Below, piece by piece: positions 1 through 7,396 of a DNA stretch of 64,000 nt. The position numbers were made by a program, and so were the translations under genes. Position 1 is the first letter of the stretch. Each line of letters opens with the position of its first letter. The notes below the pieces were generated by a model that saw nothing but the letters and a program-made list of their open reading frames with translations, did no database searches and was not told the origin of the DNA. The stretch is from VFMC01 sp031404435 (lineage in GTDB: Bacteria > Actinomycetota > Acidimicrobiia > Acidimicrobiales > Ilumatobacteraceae), in NCBI GenBank assembly GCA_031404435.1, contig JANNHO010000339.1, forward strand, positions 10,789-74,788, given 5' to 3'.

Positions 1-821
1 CGGCGTTGGGCGGGTGTGCGGTTGGTTCCGGCGGTTTGATCGGCGAGGCGGATCTGTTCGGCAAGACGGTTCAGTTCGTGCTCAATGATGGTGCCGCCAA
101 TCGCGTCGAACACCCCATCGAGGACGAGGATGTCGTCGATGGTGCGTGAGGCATACAACCGCGAATCGACAGGCGCGCTGGCGTCGGCTGTACCGAAGTC
201 GGTAGTCGAGTCATCGGTTGCCGGGCCGGCAGCATTGTTCGGCTCGGCGATCGGGTCGTCGGCTTTGGGGTCGTTCCCGGGCGTTGATTCGGCGCGATGT
301 TGGTCGCTGAGTTCTTCGTCGGTTTGGTTGGCCCAGTAGCGGACGGCCCGTGCTCCGTCAGCGAACGACAGCCTGACGCATCGGTTGACGAGAATTGCTT
401 CGTCGCGTTCGAACAGCGCCCGCCGTTTGGGGGTGTTGACGTGGGCGAGGAGATCAAGGTGGTCGGTGCTGAGCCGGCCTTCGACGACGGCGGTGCGGGT
501 GAGTGGGAGGTGGCCGATGCGTCGTGCTCGGCGGAGCTCCCCGCTCGTCGAGCGAACGGCGGCGCGAGTTTCGCGGGCGAGTCGGTTGGCTGCGCTGCGG
601 GATCCATCTGTTTGCCATATCCGGCGGGTGTCCCACTCGGCGAGTAGACCGGCGGCAGCGACCGATAGCCGCGATCGCTCGGCCCGCACACGCGCGACCA
701 GATCGTGCAGGTTTGCGTCGTCGAGGGATCCCGGATCGAGGTCCAACAACTGGGATGTGGCATCGTGCAGCGGTGCATGTGGCTCCGCCGACCACTGGGA
801 TGCGACCACAGCGCTGAACAT
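1..821 (-). CDS. DUF222 domain protein (HNH-endonuclease family), C-terminus cut by window edge
   Basis: The reading frame runs open from an ATG at 821 to the window edge (273 codons). It contains the DUF222 signature ILVLDGVFDAIGG followed by TIIEHELNRLAEQ. This is the 13E12-type family common in actinobacteria, in which DUF222 is normally followed by a C-terminal HNH nuclease domain. That part would lie to the left of the window, so nuclease activity cannot be verified here. The middle (about residues 180-225) is Asp/Pro/Thr-rich and looks like a linker. The function of the family is unknown; copies are often multiplied in a genome. A longer ORF on the same strand in another frame is low-complexity and is a shadow. 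Confidence 0.85.
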   Translation of the reverse strand, partial: MFSAVVASQWSAEPHAPLHDATSQLLDLDPGSLDDANLHDLVARVRAERSRLSVAAAGLLAEWDTRRIWQTDGSRSAANRLARETRAAVRSTSGELRRARRIGHLPLTRTAVVEGRLSTDHLDLLAHVNTPKRRALFERDEAILVNRCVRLSFADGARAVRYWANQTDEELSDQHRAESTPGNDPKADDPIAEPNNAAGPATDDSTTDFGTADASAPVDSRLYASRTIDDILVLDGVFDAIGGTIIEHELNRLAEQIRLADQTAGTNRTPAQR

Positions 822-887
822 GATTCGATCATCGCATGGGGGTGTCACAGAGTTATCGGGATCCGGCCCAGCCGCCAGGGCAGCAGA

Positions 888-1358
888 TCAGTGCAGCCAG
901 CGCGAGATCGATTCGACCACGCACACGGGCTTGCTGACGCCGTCAGCTTCGATGGTGATCGTCATCGTGGTTTGCAGCCCGCCTGGAACGTCCGCGACAT
1001 CGGTGAGCTGTGCGCCGGCACGGACCCGCGAGCCGACCGGCACGGGCGCGGGAAAACGCACACGGTTGGTGCCGTAGTTGACTCCGGCGGCGAAGCCGGT
1101 GACCTCGACGATCTGCGGGAGGAACAGGTTGGACAACGACAGCGTGAGGTAGCCGTGGGCGATCGGTGCGCCGAACGGGCCGGCGGTGGCGCGCACTGGA
1201 TCGATGTGGATCCACTGGTGGTCGCCGGTCGACTCGGCGAAGGCGTCGATGCGCTGCTGGTCGATCAGCAACCAGTCGCTGTAGCCGAGGTGCCGGCCGA
1301 GCGCAGCGCGTACCTCGTCGGGACCGTCAAGCACGGTGGCGGCCACGCTCACGCTCAC
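888..1358 (-). CDS. MaoC-like (R)-enoyl-CoA hydratase
   Basis: 156 aa with a single hot-dog fold of the MaoC type. The motif FAESTGDHQWIHIDP (about residues 36-50) carries the Asp and His of the R-hydratase catalytic pair, and GPFGAPIAHGYLTLSL follows. The family hydrates 2-enoyl-CoA thioesters to (R)-3-hydroxyacyl-CoA. The GTG start at 1358 overlaps the ipdC stop (GTGA), so this is the last gene of the echA20-ipdA-ipdB-ipdC-maoC operon. A hydration step in the breakdown of steroid ring fragments is a reasonable inference; the substrate cannot be read from the sequence. Reading frame exists upstream of 1358 but lies inside ipdC and is not homologous to the family. Confidence 0.85.
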   Translation of the reverse strand: MSVSVAATVLDGPDEVRAALGRHLGYSDWLLIDQQRIDAFAESTGDHQWIHIDPVRATAGPFGAPIAHGYLTLSLSNLFLPQIVEVTGFAAGVNYGTNRVRFPAPVPVGSRVRAGAQLTDVADVPGGLQTTMTITIEADGVSKPVCVVESISRWLH

Positions 1359-2419
1359 GCTCCCAGCCGGGCGAGCACCACTTCGGCTTCGGCGATGATC
1401 CGATCGATGAGTTCGTGGCATGACGGCAGGTCGTCGATCACTCCGACAACCTGGCCGCTGGCCATCACGCCGCTGGCGGTGTTGCCGTCGACAAGGGCAG
1501 CCTTCAGCAGCATCGGGGTGTTCGCCGCCATCAACATCTGCGCGTAGCTGAGGTTGCCGGCAGCGCGCATTGCCGTTCCCTCGCGCCACATCTGACGCAG
1601 CGTCAGGCCGGTCATCGTCTTGAACCGGTTGGCGTTTAGCGCGGCCCGCCCCAGTGACAGAACCTTGCCGCGGCCCGATTCGAGTTGGTCGATGAGCTCG
1701 GTGTTGAGCACCCGGTGCGGCACCCCGTCGACCTGCTTGGTGACGGTGGTGTCGGCAACACCTTTAGCGAGGTAGTAGTCCTTCACCGACTGCGGCACCG
1801 CCGAATCGCTGGTGAGCAGGAACCGTGTTCCCATGGCGATGCCATCGGCGCCGTAGGCCAGCGCAGCGACAAGGCCGCGGCCGTCGAAGAACCCGCCGGC
1901 GGCGATGACCGGCACCCGGCCCTGCACGGCGTCGACCACCTGCGGCAACAGGATGCTGGTCGGCACCGACCCGGTGTGGCCGCCGCCCTCGCCACCTTGC
2001 ACGAGCACCGCGTCGACACCCCACTGCAGCACCTTCTCGGCGTGGCGCTTCGCCCCGATCGAGGGGACGACGAGCACACCGCCATCGTGCAGGCGCGAGA
2101 TGAGCGCCTCCTTCGGCGCCTGCGCGAACGACGCCACGCGCACGCCCTGGTCGATGAGTAGCGCGACCCGGTCGTCGATGTCGTGTGCGTCGGCACGTAG
2201 GTTGACCCCGAACGGTCGATCGGTTCGAGAGCGCACCTCGGCCACCGCTGCTCGCAGCTGGGCGAAGTCCATCGTCGCGCTGGCGAGGATGCCGAGCGCA
2301 CCGGCGTTGGCCGTTGCCGCAACCAACCGTGGACCGGCGACCCAGCCCATCCCGGTTTGCACGATCGGCACCGTCACGCCGAACAAGTCGCACACACCCG
2401 TGCGCAGCGTGGCGTGCAT
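1355..2419 (-). CDS. ipdC: IpdC, flavin-dependent oxidoreductase of steroid C/D-ring degradation (nitronate monooxygenase fold)
   Basis: 354 aa, full length for the 2-nitropropane dioxygenase/nitronate monooxygenase TIM-barrel family. FMN-binding features are visible: VQTGMGWVAGPRLV near the N-terminus, QGGEGGGHTG (about 141-150) and AAGGFFDGRGL followed by GTRFLLTSDSAVP. From memory, similarity to Mycobacterium tuberculosis Rv3553 (IpdC) is strong through the whole length, including VLMAANTPMLLKAALVDGNT-like and SGQV.G..DDLPSC segments. IpdC acts on the CoA thioester of the CD-ring intermediate with the 5-hydroxy group during HIP catabolism. It sits 2 nt after ipdB and overlaps the maoC start. 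A copy of the operator core (CTGACGCAGCGTCAG) lies inside the gene but is explained by codons. Confidence 0.93.
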   Translation of the reverse strand: MHATLRTGVCDLFGVTVPIVQTGMGWVAGPRLVAATANAGALGILASATMDFAQLRAAVAEVRSRTDRPFGVNLRADAHDIDDRVALLIDQGVRVASFAQAPKEALISRLHDGGVLVVPSIGAKRHAEKVLQWGVDAVLVQGGEGGGHTGSVPTSILLPQVVDAVQGRVPVIAAGGFFDGRGLVAALAYGADGIAMGTRFLLTSDSAVPQSVKDYYLAKGVADTTVTKQVDGVPHRVLNTELIDQLESGRGKVLSLGRAALNANRFKTMTGLTLRQMWREGTAMRAAGNLSYAQMLMAANTPMLLKAALVDGNTASGVMASGQVVGVIDDLPSCHELIDRIIAEAEVVLARLGA

Positions 2420-2421
2420 CG

Positions 2422-3174
2422 CTACTGCGGGTCCGGGACTTCGCGCAGGCGCAGCCCCCGCGGGTCGAGCCGGTTGATCGTCGCCAGCTCAGTCTCGGAG
2501 GGGGAGCGGCTGGTAGGGACGTCGGCAGGGACTACGAGATCGAACCCGGTGGCAGCCATTACGTCGGCGACCGCCACTCCGGGGTGCACGCTGCGCAGTC
2601 GCATCCGCCGCTCCTTGCACTCGAAGTCGAGTACCGCAAGGTTGGTCACCACCCGACGCAGATCGTGATGCGCCTGCACCCACTCACCGAGCGCCTCGGC
2701 GCGGTCGTAGCCGATGCCGCTGACCATGTCGACCATCGCGGTGAACACCGCCGGGGTGTGCTTGGGGATCCAGAAGCTCGTCGCGTGATTGATGGTGTTA
2801 CCGGGGCCGCCGCGCACGCCGAGCAGCTGTGCCTTCGGCTTCGCCCACGGCCCGATGTTGGCAATGTTGGTATTGCCCCGCGGGTCGATCTGCGATGCAC
2901 CCATCATCACGTGCCGGCGTCCACCCCAGAGCGTGTCGAACACCGTGCGGAACGGGATCCAGCCCTCAACCAGTTTGTCGGGGCCGCCGATTGGAAGTTC
3001 GTTGCCGACGAAGAAGGCCTCGCCGTCGCTGACCATCAGGTCGGGTTCGAACGTGCTGCGCGCCAGCCGTGCCCCGAGCATCGGGATCGTGCCCATCCCC
3101 GAGGCGAAGATCTCGCCGTCACCACGAAACGCCTCGGCTGCGGCAACCACGACGATGTCGGCTAGCAGTGTCAT
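2422..3174 (-). CDS. ipdB: IpdB, beta subunit of COCHEA-CoA hydrolase (CoA-transferase fold)
   Basis: 250 aa of CoA-transferase family I beta type. Segments typical of IpdB are present: GARLARSTFEPDLMVSDGEA, GRRHVMMGASQIDPRGN.N, VRGGPGNTINHATSFW and the MVDMVSGIGYDR stretch. With IpdA it forms a hydrolase that opens steroid ring D after ring C is cut (COCHEA-CoA to a methyl-dioxodecanedioyl-CoA); this role comes from the M. tuberculosis/Rhodococcus enzymes. The start is the ATG at 3174, which overlaps the ipdA stop as ATGA. An upstream in-frame start would extend it by five residues into ipdA. Confidence 0.93.
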   Translation of the reverse strand: MTLLADIVVVAAAEAFRGDGEIFASGMGTIPMLGARLARSTFEPDLMVSDGEAFFVGNELPIGGPDKLVEGWIPFRTVFDTLWGGRRHVMMGASQIDPRGNTNIANIGPWAKPKAQLLGVRGGPGNTINHATSFWIPKHTPAVFTAMVDMVSGIGYDRAEALGEWVQAHHDLRRVVTNLAVLDFECKERRMRLRSVHPGVAVADVMAATGFDLVVPADVPTSRSPSETELATINRLDPRGLRLREVPDPQ

Positions 3175-4043
3175 TGCGCTGCGCTCCACTCGGCAACTGC
3201 GGCCTGGTAGCGGCCCTCGTCGCCGCCGAGGAACTGTTTGGTGAACGCTTCCCAGCGGCCGGCATCGGTGGCCGCGGTCGCGTAGTGCTTCTGGAACGAC
3301 TCGTCGCGTTCGTAGTCAGGCTGGCAGTTGGTGAAGTGGGCACCGTTTGGCGCTTCGATCACGCCGTCGACCATCGAACGGTTGATCCGCAAGGTGTGGA
3401 ACGTCCCTTCATCGAGCAGCGACTCAGTCGCGATCACGCGTTCACACGACACGAAGCGTCGGCCCGGTTCGCACGCGCCGAGGAACAGATCGTCGAAGTA
3501 CAGATCGGGGCCGAGGAACTGGGCGTTGCCCGATTGATCGGACCGGTTGAGGTGCACGAACGCGGCGTCGAGGCGGATCGCCGGAACCGCCAGCAGCTCC
3601 TCGCCGTCGGCGTACGGCGAGCGGACCGTCCGCAGCGACGGGTTGACGTCGACCACCCCGGATCCGAGGCCCGACCGTGTCGGCAGGAACGGAAGGCGCA
3701 ACGACCCGGCGTACAGCGCCCACTGCAACATGCCCTCGTCGTACTCGACGCACTCGGCGATGGTGCCGTTCTGGCGGGCGGCGCGGAAGTGCGGTTCGAG
3801 CGGGATCGAATCGAGCGAGACGAAGCCGTAGACCAGCTTGCGGATTTTGCCCGCCGCAGCGAGTAGCCCGACATCGGGGCCACCGTAGGAGACGACGGTG
3901 AGGTCGGTGAGCGGGCTGCGCAGCAACGCGCGCACGAGCGACATCGGCTTGCGCCGGCTGCCCCACCCACCGATGCCGATGGTCATCCCGCTGTCGAGCG
4001 TGGCGATCGCGTCGTCGTGGCAGATCCGCTTGTCGCGACTCAC
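3171..4043 (-). CDS. ipdA: IpdA, alpha subunit of COCHEA-CoA hydrolase (CoA-transferase fold)
   Basis: 290 aa with the CoA-transferase family I alpha fold. The N-terminus carries GMTIGIGGWGSRRKPMSLVR, then VVSYGGPDVGLL, KLVYGFVSLDS and MDEGML-like YDEGMLQWAL, all characteristic of IpdA (M. tuberculosis Rv3551). C-terminal markers are NRSMVDGVIEAPNGAHFT and PDYERDESFQKHY. IpdAB cleaves the last carbocycle of the steroid nucleus by a retro-Claisen-type hydrolysis. The ATG at 4043 overlaps the echA20 stop by 4 nt, which indicates translational coupling. Identification is from family recall, not from a search. Confidence 0.94.
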   Translation of the reverse strand: MSRDKRICHDDAIATLDSGMTIGIGGWGSRRKPMSLVRALLRSPLTDLTVVSYGGPDVGLLAAAGKIRKLVYGFVSLDSIPLEPHFRAARQNGTIAECVEYDEGMLQWALYAGSLRLPFLPTRSGLGSGVVDVNPSLRTVRSPYADGEELLAVPAIRLDAAFVHLNRSDQSGNAQFLGPDLYFDDLFLGACEPGRRFVSCERVIATESLLDEGTFHTLRINRSMVDGVIEAPNGAHFTNCQPDYERDESFQKHYATAATDAGRWEAFTKQFLGGDEGRYQAAVAEWSAAQ

Positions 4044-4810
4044 CGGTCGCTTCCAGTTTCGGTGGCCTTGGTTGTGCCGGCGAAATCATCGCGCAGTTCG
4101 TCGGCGACACCGCTGAGGTTGAGCTCGAACGTGAAGCCCTGTTCGAAGCGGTAGCTCCTCTTCACATCCCACAAGTCGATGCCGTTGAGGCTCTCCTTCG
4201 CGGCCCGGATCACCGTCGGCGACTTCGCCGCGATCTGCGCGGCTACAGCGATCGCTGCGTGGCGCAGCTCGGCCCGTCGCACCACCGCGTGAACGCTGCC
4301 GAAGTGGTGCAGCTCGGCCGCGGTGGCTGTCGCCGAGGTGTACACCATCGCCCGCATCTTGTGCTGGGGGACCAGACGCGACAGGTGCGTCGCCGCGCCG
4401 AGCGCGCCACGGTCCACCTCTGGCAGCCCGAAGTAGGCGTCGTCACTGGCGACGATGATGTCGGCGTTACCGGCCAGGCCGATCCCGCCGCCGAGGCAGA
4501 ACCCGTGCACCGCGGCGATCACCGGCACCGCACAGTCGTACACCGCGGCGAACGCTGCGTAGCAGCCCTTGTTGGCGCCAATGAGCGCGCTGAAGCCGGT
4601 GGTGTTCTGCATCTCCTTGATGTCGACGCCAGCGTTGTAGCCCTTGCCCTCGGCGCGCAACACGACCACGCGCACGGTTTCGTTGCGGCCGGCCGCGCTG
4701 ACCTGGTCGGCCACCTCGAACCACTGCGCGACCGTGAGGGCGTTGACTGGCGGGCAGTCCATCACGATCTCGGCGATGCCGCGGTCGTCGATGCTCGTCA
4801 CGATCCCCAT
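4040..4810 (-). CDS. echA20: EchA20, steroid ring-C hydrolase of the crotonase fold
   Basis: 256 aa of the enoyl-CoA hydratase/isomerase superfamily. The oxyanion-hole segments are LRAEGKGYNAGVDIKEMQ and HGFCLGGGIGLAGNADI, followed by FGLPEVDRGALGAATHLSRL. The C-terminal FEQGFTFELNLSGVADELRDDF is specific to EchA20 (Rv3550). Known role: hydrolytic opening of steroid ring C in HIEC-CoA to give the IpdAB substrate. It is the first gene of the leftward operon. The ATG at 4810 lies 6 nt after a TACCAT hexamer and 19 nt from the palindromic operator at 4830-4846, so it is probably transcribed leaderless and repressed by whatever binds that site. Confidence 0.94.
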   Translation of the reverse strand: MGIVTSIDDRGIAEIVMDCPPVNALTVAQWFEVADQVSAAGRNETVRVVVLRAEGKGYNAGVDIKEMQNTTGFSALIGANKGCYAAFAAVYDCAVPVIAAVHGFCLGGGIGLAGNADIIVASDDAYFGLPEVDRGALGAATHLSRLVPQHKMRAMVYTSATATAAELHHFGSVHAVVRRAELRHAAIAVAAQIAAKSPTVIRAAKESLNGIDLWDVKRSYRFEQGFTFELNLSGVADELRDDFAGTTKATETGSDR

Positions 4811-4822
4811 GCGGCGATGGTA
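4811..4822 (-). promoter_or_regulatory. Putative leaderless promoter of echA20 operon
   Basis: TACCAT (4817-4822, minus strand) fits the TANNNT -10 hexamer and is followed by 6 nt and then the echA20 ATG. The string TACCATCGCCGC recurs before the CoA ligase at 7397. Confidence 0.55.
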
Positions 4823-4829
4823 CCCGCGA

Positions 4830-4846
4830 TCTGACGCCCCGTCAGA
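4830..4846. promoter_or_regulatory. Palindromic operator, copy 1 (echA20/fadD divergent promoter)
   Basis: TCTGACGCCCCGTCAGA is an inverted repeat with 7-bp arms and a 3-bp spacer. It lies between the divergent echA20 (4810) and acyl-CoA synthetase (4917) starts. Three other copies of the same arms occur at promoters in the steroid locus. Arm length and symmetry suit a TetR-family dimer. Confidence 0.7.
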
Positions 4847-4916
4847 AACGGAACGGGTCTACGGCGAGGTCGGCTACGGTACCGCAGCACATTTCGATGA
4901 ACCCGGGGGATACACG

Positions 4917-6512
4917 ATGAACGACGTACACGAGGCCGACGCCGCGACGGTGACCAAGGAACTCATCTATCACCGGTTCTTCCTGCCCACGGCGCGACGC
5001 AATGCCGACCGGCCGTGCACGACGAACGCAGCGACCGGTGTCACCCGAACATACGCTCAACACCTTGACCGGGTGGGCCGTGCGATCGGCGGGTTACAAG
5101 GGCTCGGCGTCGGCCGTGGCGACCGGTTCGCGTTGATGATGGCGAACTCGCCGGAGTACCTCGAGTTGTTCCACGCAGCGATGCTCGGCGGTGGTGTGGT
5201 CAACCCGTTGAACCTGCGCTTTGCCCCGAACGAGTTGGCGTACGTGCTGAAGGACTCGGGCAGCACCGTGTGCTTCGTCGACAAGATGTTCGCACCGCTG
5301 ATCGACGCGGTGAAGGAGGCCGCCGGTCTCGAGCACGTGATCCTCGTCGGCGACGGCGACGTCGCGCACACGATGAGCTACGAGGCGATGCTTGCCGCGT
5401 CGGAGCCGGTCATTCCAGAGGAAGGCGAGGAGTCCGACCCGGTCGTGCTGATGTACACCGGCGGGACAACAGGGTTGCCGAAGGGCGTGCTGTCGAGCCA
5501 GCGGGCGCAGATCCTCAACGCCTACCACTGCCGGATGGGTTTGCCGTTCAACCGTGACACCAAGTACTTGATGTTGACGCCGATGTTTCATGCTGCTTCG
5601 ACGTTCGCGATGGTCCTCGCATCGGCCGTTGGCGGACACATGGTGACCGTGCCGATGTTCGAGCCATCGGCAGCGATGCGGGCGATCCGCGAACATCGCC
5701 CGACGCTGACGGTGATGGTGCCGACGATGATCGGGATGGTGCTGGCGCACCCGGAGTTCACCGCTGATGCGCTGGACTGCGTCAACGACTTGGGCTATGG
5801 CGCCTCTCCGATGCCGACGGTGCTGCTCGAGAAGTTGGCCGCGCTGTACCCGGCGCTGAACCTGTGGCAGGTGTACGGCATGACCGAGGCATCGCCCGCG
5901 CTGACGATGCTGACACCCGCCGATCACCGCGCTGGCGGTGCGCTGCTGAAGTCGGCAGGCATGGCGGTGCCGGGTGTCGTGCTGTCGATCCGCGACGCTG
6001 ACGGCAACGAAGTCGCAGACGGTGAGCCGGGGGAGGTGTGCGCCCGCGGTGGCAACTACATGATCGAGTACTGGAACAAGCCCGAGGCGACCGTCGAAGC
6101 GTTTACCGGGGGTTGGTACCACACCGGTGACGCCGGCTACATCGACGCCGAGGGCTACCTGTTCCTCGTCGACCGCGTGAAGGACATGATCGTGACCGGC
6201 GGTGAGAACGTGTACTCCTCCGAGGTCGAGAACGCGATTGCCAGCCACCCGGCCGTGCTGCAGGTTGCCGTCATCGGTGTTCCGAGCGACGAGTGGGGCG
6301 AAGCGGTGCATGCGATCGTCGTGCTCCGCCCGGATGCAACCGCCACCGAGGCCGAGATCATCACCCTCGCTCGGCGGTCGATCGCCGGGTTCATGCTGGG
6401 CTTGTCCGTTTCGTTCGGCGCCGATCCGCTGCCGCTGTCAGGTGCGATGAAGGTCCTCAAGCGTGAACTGCGCGCCCCCTACTGGGAGGGCCACGAGCGC
6501 CGGGTCGGCTGA
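4917..6512 (+). CDS. Acyl-CoA synthetase (FadD family)
   Basis: 531 aa of the ANL superfamily. The P-loop is YTGGTTGLPKG, the Tyr-containing motif is YGMTEASP (A5), the Asp motif is YHTGDAGYID (A7) and the hinge is DRVKDMIVTGGENVY (A8). The A10 region reads PLSGAMKVLKREL: the catalytic Lys is present, but Met replaces the usual Gly before it. The ATG at 4917 is chosen because GGGGGA precedes it and the domain begins directly; a longer frame upstream runs through echA20. It is divergent from echA20 with a shared operator. The enzyme would activate a steroid-derived acid as a CoA thioester. It is not clearly FadD3 (HIP-CoA ligase), and the exact substrate is unknown. Confidence 0.88.
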   Translation: MNDVHEADAATVTKELIYHRFFLPTARRNADRPCTTNAATGVTRTYAQHLDRVGRAIGGLQGLGVGRGDRFALMMANSPEYLELFHAAMLGGGVVNPLNLRFAPNELAYVLKDSGSTVCFVDKMFAPLIDAVKEAAGLEHVILVGDGDVAHTMSYEAMLAASEPVIPEEGEESDPVVLMYTGGTTGLPKGVLSSQRAQILNAYHCRMGLPFNRDTKYLMLTPMFHAASTFAMVLASAVGGHMVTVPMFEPSAAMRAIREHRPTLTVMVPTMIGMVLAHPEFTADALDCVNDLGYGASPMPTVLLEKLAALYPALNLWQVYGMTEASPALTMLTPADHRAGGALLKSAGMAVPGVVLSIRDADGNEVADGEPGEVCARGGNYMIEYWNKPEATVEAFTGGWYHTGDAGYIDAEGYLFLVDRVKDMIVTGGENVYSSEVENAIASHPAVLQVAVIGVPSDEWGEAVHAIVVLRPDATATEAEIITLARRSIAGFMLGLSVSFGADPLPLSGAMKVLKRELRAPYWEGHERRVG

Positions 6513-6541
6513 CTGGCACGTTGGCAGGCCGGGTCGCAATC

Positions 6542-6553
6542 TAGAGTCCGCAC
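6542..6553 (+). promoter_or_regulatory. Putative leaderless promoter of SDR gene
   Basis: TAGAGT (6542-6547) precedes the GTG start at 6554 by 6 nt, with no Shine-Dalgarno sequence between. Confidence 0.45.
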
Positions 6554-7336
6554 GTGGGTACCGCGACGTTTGATTTCACCGGCGATGTCGTGCTGATCAC
6601 GGGCGGCACGAAAGGTGTCGGTCGCGGCATCGCTGCACGTTTCGAGCAGGCAGGCGCGCAGGTGGTGGTATGTGCTCGTTCTGCCGGCGACAATCCTCTG
6701 CCGGATACGTGGGACTTTCGGGCCGCTGATCTTCGCGACGGTGAGCAGGCGTGGGGACTGGTCGACGGCATCGTTGCCACACATGGTCACATCGACGTGG
6801 TGATCAACAATGCCGGCGGTTCGCCCCCGGTCGAGACGGCGAGCGCGGCACCGCGGCTGACCGAGCGGATCGTCGCGTTGAACCTGCTGGCCCCGCTCTA
6901 CATCAGCCAGCGGGCCAATCACCACATGCAGGGTCAGGCCGGGGGAGGGGCGATCGTCAACATCGGCAGCGTCTCCGCGCAGCGGCAGTCGCCGACCGCA
7001 GCGGCATACGGTGCGGCCAAGGCCGGCATGGCGAACTTCGCAATGACCGCGGCGCACGAGTGGGCGCCGAAGGTGCGGATCAACACGGTGATGGCAGGGA
7101 TCATCCGTACCGAGCAAGCGGCCATGCACTACGGCGACGACGCGGCCATCGCTCGGATCGAGGGGATCATCCCCATGGGACGGATGGCCACCCCCGACGA
7201 CATCGCCGATGCGTGCATGTACCTCGCGTCTTCGGCCGCGGCGTATGCCACCGGCGCCACCGTGCTGCTCGACGGCGGTGGCGACCGACCGGCGTTTCTC
7301 GCCGCACTGGAAGCGAACGACGTTCCCACGGGCTGA
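6554..7336 (+). CDS. Short-chain dehydrogenase/reductase (SDR)
   Basis: 260 aa classical SDR. The cofactor loop is TGGTKGVGRGIA (about residues 16-27), the NNAG motif is present (INNAGGSPP), and the active-site residues are Ser in GSVSAQ and Tyr/Lys in YGAAKAG. The C-terminal GRMATPDDIADACMYLAS is typical of the fold. Such SDRs oxidise or reduce hydroxy/keto groups with NAD(P). It lies 41 nt after the acyl-CoA synthetase and 60 nt before a bile-acid-CoA-ligase-like gene, so a steroid hydroxy-dehydrogenase role is likely but unproved. The GTG start fits a leaderless mRNA. It is not IpdF, which is at 11975. Confidence 0.85.
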   Translation: MGTATFDFTGDVVLITGGTKGVGRGIAARFEQAGAQVVVCARSAGDNPLPDTWDFRAADLRDGEQAWGLVDGIVATHGHIDVVINNAGGSPPVETASAAPRLTERIVALNLLAPLYISQRANHHMQGQAGGGAIVNIGSVSAQRQSPTAAAYGAAKAGMANFAMTAAHEWAPKVRINTVMAGIIRTEQAAMHYGDDAAIARIEGIIPMGRMATPDDIADACMYLASSAAAYATGATVLLDGGGDRPAFLAALEANDVPTG

Positions 7337-7346
7337 AGGTGACGAA

Positions 7347-7363
7347 TCTGACGTTGCGTCAGA
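7347..7363. promoter_or_regulatory. Palindromic operator, copy 2 (before bile-acid-CoA-ligase-like gene)
   Basis: TCTGACGTTGCGTCAGA has the same 7-bp arms as copy 1 with a different 3-bp spacer. It lies in the 60-bp gap between the SDR stop (7336) and the CoA-ligase ATG (7397), 20 bp before the TACCAT hexamer. A repressor bound there would block the promoter. Confidence 0.7.
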
Positions 7364-7383
7364 TGCTCGCGACTGGTGCTGGC

Positions 7384-7396
7384 TACCATCGCCGCC
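7384..7396 (+). promoter_or_regulatory. Putative leaderless promoter of CoA-ligase gene
   Basis: TACCAT (7384-7389) precedes the ATG at 7397 by 7 nt. The adjoining CGCCGC is the same as at the echA20 start. Confidence 0.5.

Noticed and set aside
71..832. 253-codon leftward ORF overlapping the DUF222 gene
   Set aside because: Ser/Thr/Pro-rich shadow in another frame. The DUF222 signature is in the frame starting at 821.
933..947. GCTGACGCCGTCAGC palindrome in the maoC gene
   Set aside because: Arms resemble the operator, but the spacer is 1 bp instead of 3 and it is inside coding sequence.
5094..6311. 405-codon ORF opposite the acyl-CoA synthetase
   Set aside because: His/Arg-rich antisense frame of a verified gene, no family resemblance.
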